This document shows positions 61,370 to 64,000 of a stretch of DNA of 64,000 nt, one piece after another. The DNA lies in the NCBI RefSeq assembly GCF_027891095.1, contig NZ_JAQIIO010000005.1, forward strand, positions 186,001-250,000, read 5' to 3'. This DNA is from Aliiroseovarius salicola. Its GTDB lineage: Bacteria > Pseudomonadota > Alphaproteobacteria > Rhodobacterales > Rhodobacteraceae. Both the position numbers and the translations under genes were made by a program. Each line of letters starts with the position of its first letter. The first letter of the stretch is position 1. Below the pieces are notes generated by a model. That model saw only the letters and a program-made list of their open reading frames with translations, had not been told where the DNA came from and did no database searches.

Positions 61370-61696
61370 TCATAGCAACCAATGGAGGAAGCGCAGGAAA
61401 TGCAAAGCAACGAACAAACGCCCGTATTCTGTCAAAAGCACACCAAAACCCACGAGGTTAATCGCTACCAGAGCGTTCAAAACCTTGGCAAATGGCTGTT
61501 TTCTTGTCTTATGCCTCAACCGCGTCTGGGCGATTTTACCACCGAGCGCTCCCCCGAGCAGAAACCACATCTGCAGTGTGATTTCGCTGATGCGCCACTC
61601 TTCTCGTTCAGCTCTTCGTTTATCCAGAAACATCAAGAAATAGCTAACAATACTGACGCCACAGAACCAGACGATGATGAACAAAGAAATATTCAA
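61370..61696 (-). CDS. DUF1294 membrane protein
   Basis: 108 aa, two to three helices. FLMFLDKRRAEREEWRISE and LGGALGGKIAQTRLRHKTRKQPF are the DUF1294 hallmarks. Function unknown. Lower G/C than neighbours. Lies between the HlyU gene and the rpoD terminator. Confidence 0.8.
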   Translation of the reverse strand: MNISLFIIVWFCGVSIVSYFLMFLDKRRAEREEWRISEITLQMWFLLGGALGGKIAQTRLRHKTRKQPFAKVLNALVAINLVGFGVLLTEYGRLFVALHFLRFLHWLL

Positions 61697-61715
61697 TCAG
61701 CTACCCCAAAAAAAT

Positions 61716-61742
61716 AAAAACGCCCCTAACGGGGGCGTTTTT
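61716..61742. terminator. rpoD terminator
   Basis: CGCCCC/GGGGCG stem flanked by A-run and T-run, immediately after the rpoD stop. Confidence 0.92.
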
Positions 61743-61744
61743 GA

Positions 61745-63733
61745 TTACTGATCCAAGAAGCTGCGCAGCTTGCGGCTCCGGCTCGGGTGCTTGAGTTTCC
61801 TTAGCGCCTTCGCCTCGATCTGGCGGATCCGTTCGCGGGTTACGCTGAACTGTTGGCCGACTTCCTCAAGCGTATGGTCTGTGTTCATACCGATACCAAA
61901 ACGCATCCGCAGCACACGCTCTTCACGAGGCGTGAGCGAGGCAAGCACGCGGGTGGTGGTTTCCTTGAGGTTTTCCTGAATGGCGCTGTCGAGCGGCAGC
62001 ACGGCATTCTTGTCCTCGATGAAATCACCCAGTTGGCTGTCTTCCTCATCACCAATCGGCGTTTCGAGAGAGATCGGCTCCTTGGCGATCTTCATCACCT
62101 TGCGCACCTTCTCAAGCGGCATCTGCAGCTTTTCGGCCAGTTCTTCCGGGGTCGGCTCGCGACCGATCTCGTGCAGCATCTGGCGACCGGTACGGACCAG
62201 TTTGTTGATCGTCTCGATCATATGGACCGGGATACGGATCGTGCGGGCCTGGTCGGCAATCGAGCGGGTGATCGCCTGACGGATCCACCAGGTCGCATAG
62301 GTCGAGAACTTATACCCACGGCGGTATTCGAACTTGTCCACCGCCTTCATCAGGCCGATATTACCTTCCTGAATAAGATCAAGGAATTGCAGGCCGCGGT
62401 TCGTGTACTTTTTGGCAATTGAGATCACCAGACGAAGGTTGGCTTCGACCATTTCCTTCTTGGCCTGACGCGCCTCTTTTTCACCCTTCTGAACCTGCTG
62501 CACAATGCGGCGGAATTCGGGGATGTCGACGCCGACATATTGACCGACCTGAGCCATGTCACCGCGCAGTTTTTCAACCTTATCTGCGGATTTCTCGATG
62601 AACATCTGCCAGCCACGACCGGGTTTCTGGGTCATGTCCTCGAACCAAGTCGGGTCCAGTTCGCGTCCGCGATAGGCCTCGATGAATTCGCGACGGTTGA
62701 TCCGAGCTTGGTCGGCCAGTTTCACCATGGCGCTGTCGATCGACATGATGCGGCGGTTGATGCCATAAAGCTGGTCGATCAGCGCTTCGATCCGGTTGTT
62801 ATGCAGGTGAAGCTCATTCACCAACTCAACGATTTCAGACCGCAGTTTCTGATAGGATTTCTCTTCCTTGTCGGTGAAACTGTCATCTTCGTTAAGCGTG
62901 GCGCTCATGCGAAGATCCTGCATTTCACTCAGCATCGTGTAGTCACGTGCGATCAGTTCGAGGGTTTCCAAAACACGCGGCTTGAGTGCGGCCTCCATCG
63001 CGGCCAGCGACATGTTGGCTGCTTCATCCTCGTCGTCATCGTCGTCGGTGTTGTTCAGAGGGTTGCCATCCGCGTCGAGCTCTTGCTCTTTTTCTTTCTT
63101 CTCGGCCTTTGGAGCACCGGCGGCGGCACCATCCAATACGCTTTCTTCTTCCTCGTCATCATCATCGAGCTGATTGCCGAAGGTGGCATCAAGGTCGATG
63201 ACGTCGCGCAGCAGAATGTCTTCGTTCAGAAGTTCGTCACGCCAGATGGTGATCGCCTGGAAGGTCAGCGGGCTTTCGCAAAGGCCAGCGATCATCGTAT
63301 TGCGGCCGGCCTCGATCCGCTTGGCAATGGCAATCTCGCCTTCGCGCGACAGAAGTTCTACCGAGCCCATTTCACGCAGATACATGCGTACCGGGTCATC
63401 AGTACGGTCGAGTTTTTCGGTCTCGGCAGTGGCAACGGCCACCTCTCCCCCGGCGTTTTTCACCACCAGTTCGGTCGAGCCCTTTTCCTCTTCTTCGGCC
63501 TCTTCATCTTCGATGATGTTGATGCCCATTTCAGAAAGCATCGACATCACGTCTTCGATCTGCTCGGAACTCACCTGGTCAGGGGGCAGAACCTGATTGA
63601 GCTGATCATAGGTGATGTAGCCCTTTTCGCGGGCCTCAGCGATCATCTTCTTGACGGCGGCTTGGCTCATATCACCGATGTTTTCGGCGTCCTGATCGTC
63701 CTTGCGGTCCGATGCGGTGTCTTTGGCGGCCAT
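61745..63733 (-). CDS. rpoD: RNA polymerase primary sigma factor RpoD
   Basis: 662 aa. Region 1.1 (about 25-80), an acidic nonconserved insert (about 165-235), region 2 with [22 protein letters not shown] and [20 protein letters not shown], region 3 and region 4.2 ending [29 protein letters not shown] five bases before the ATG. Directs housekeeping transcription. Confidence 0.97.
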   Translation of the reverse strand: MAAKDTASDRKDDQDAENIGDMSQAAVKKMIAEAREKGYITYDQLNQVLPPDQVSSEQIEDVMSMLSEMGINIIEDEEAEEEEKGSTELVVKNAGGEVAVATAETEKLDRTDDPVRMYLREMGSVELLSREGEIAIAKRIEAGRNTMIAGLCESPLTFQAITIWRDELLNEDILLRDVIDLDATFGNQLDDDDEEEESVLDGAAAGAPKAEKKEKEQELDADGNPLNNTDDDDDEDEAANMSLAAMEAALKPRVLETLELIARDYTMLSEMQDLRMSATLNEDDSFTDKEEKSYQKLRSEIVELVNELHLHNNRIEALIDQLYGINRRIMSIDSAMVKLADQARINRREFIEAYRGRELDPTWFEDMTQKPGRGWQMFIEKSADKVEKLRGDMAQVGQYVGVDIPEFRRIVQQVQKGEKEARQAKKEMVEANLRLVISIAKKYTNRGLQFLDLIQEGNIGLMKAVDKFEYRRGYKFSTYATWWIRQAITRSIADQARTIRIPVHMIETINKLVRTGRQMLHEIGREPTPEELAEKLQMPLEKVRKVMKIAKEPISLETPIGDEEDSQLGDFIEDKNAVLPLDSAIQENLKETTTRVLASLTPREERVLRMRFGIGMNTDHTLEEVGQQFSVTRERIRQIEAKALRKLKHPSRSRKLRSFLDQ

Positions 63734-63929
63734 GGGCACTCCTTGCACAGCGTTCCGATTGTGGCCTTTGAAATCCAGTATGGTTCCCGGCGCGAATCGG
63801 TTGGCGGTTGATTCGGGTTGTCGAATCAAACAATCGAATCGTTGATTCGCCAACCCATGTAATGTGTTTTTCGGGGGAATTCACGATGCACTCTGCACGA
63901 ACGTCGCAAATTTGCCCCAGTTTCCTGCT

Positions 63930-64000
63930 TCAGGATCCTTTCCCTTTGGTCATCGGCAGGTTGGCAAGCATTTTGTCAAACGCGTCCTTCTCTTCACGGC
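63930..64000 (-). CDS. 3' end of a gene, probably dnaG (DNA primase)
   Basis: The last 22 codons, ending DKMLANLPMTKGKGS-stop, run into the window edge. dnaG normally precedes rpoD in this order in Rhodobacterales; the identification rests on that context rather than on domain evidence. Confidence 0.5.
   Translation of the reverse strand, partial: REEKDAFDKMLANLPMTKGKGS

Noticed and set aside
62540-63811. 423-codon open frame opposite rpoD
   Set aside because: Fully antisense to rpoD, phenylalanine/valine-rich composition from complementing Glu/Lys codons, no start signal.

Overview
The window looks like chromosomal DNA of a marine alphaproteobacterium of the Rhodobacterales (Roseobacter group). 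The evidence is the DMSP demethylase/acryloyl-CoA reductase pair (dmdA-acuI), the trgA-trgB-cysK tellurite-resistance arrangement known from Rhodobacter sphaeroides, a circularly permuted (two-piece) tmRNA gene, a tRNA-His without an encoded G(-1), a GTTC-N7-GTTC SOS box, and an RNase E with a large acidic insertion in its S1 domain. No prophage, transposase, integrase or CRISPR array is visible.

Layout. 1-5.5 kb: an aldehyde/alcohol-oxidation neighbourhood (hybrid histidine kinase, ExaC-type aldehyde dehydrogenase, flavin-binding split-barrel protein, c-type cytochrome, DUF779 protein). The cytochrome promoter carries a perfect FnrL-type box and a second long palindrome. 5.8-13.2 kb: tRNA-Ser and a leftward series alaX, mscS-like channel, cysK, trgB, trgA, cfa-like methyltransferase. 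13.3-21 kb: class V aminotransferase, BCCT transporter, acuI, dmdA, DUF1326 and DUF2182 genes, and a divergent FadR-type GntR regulator; three palindromes lie between regulator and operon. 21-26.2 kb: a secreted His-rich protein, the tmRNA gene, an NTF2-like protein, sspB, fumC and several small genes. tmRNA and SspB work together in tagging and ClpXP delivery of stalled products.

26.4-46.7 kb: a cytochrome P450 overlapping a membrane-anchored alpha/beta hydrolase, ccdA, tusA, rne, mrcA, pepF, a SUKH-type protein, a TraR/DksA zinc finger, an OpgB-like sulfatase-fold enzyme, rpoH, an acetyltransferase, cls and rluD. 46.8-48.6 kb: tRNA-His, an SOS-controlled mmcB, and divergent from it a promoter followed by a structured RNA of about 175 nt that I propose to be 6S RNA, then three copies of a 10-bp motif at an exact 32-bp period. 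48.7-60.4 kb: the riboflavin set nusB-ribH-ribB(X)...ribE...ribD-nrdR, split by two accessory blocks: an NYN-domain protein with two unrelated hydrolase-type genes, and a rightward capsule-export block (kpsS, Wza/KpsD-type lipoprotein, kpsC). 60.6-64 kb: YjbQ, HlyU-type and DUF1294 genes, rpoD and the very end of what is probably dnaG.

Most of the window is ordinary housekeeping sequence. The less explained signals are at DNA/RNA level: the operator cluster at the dmd operon, a start-site hairpin on the DUF779 gene, a two-hairpin intergenic repeat whose second stem covaries between copies, the 32-bp-period repeats, the candidate 6S RNA, and the P450/membrane-hydrolase pair.
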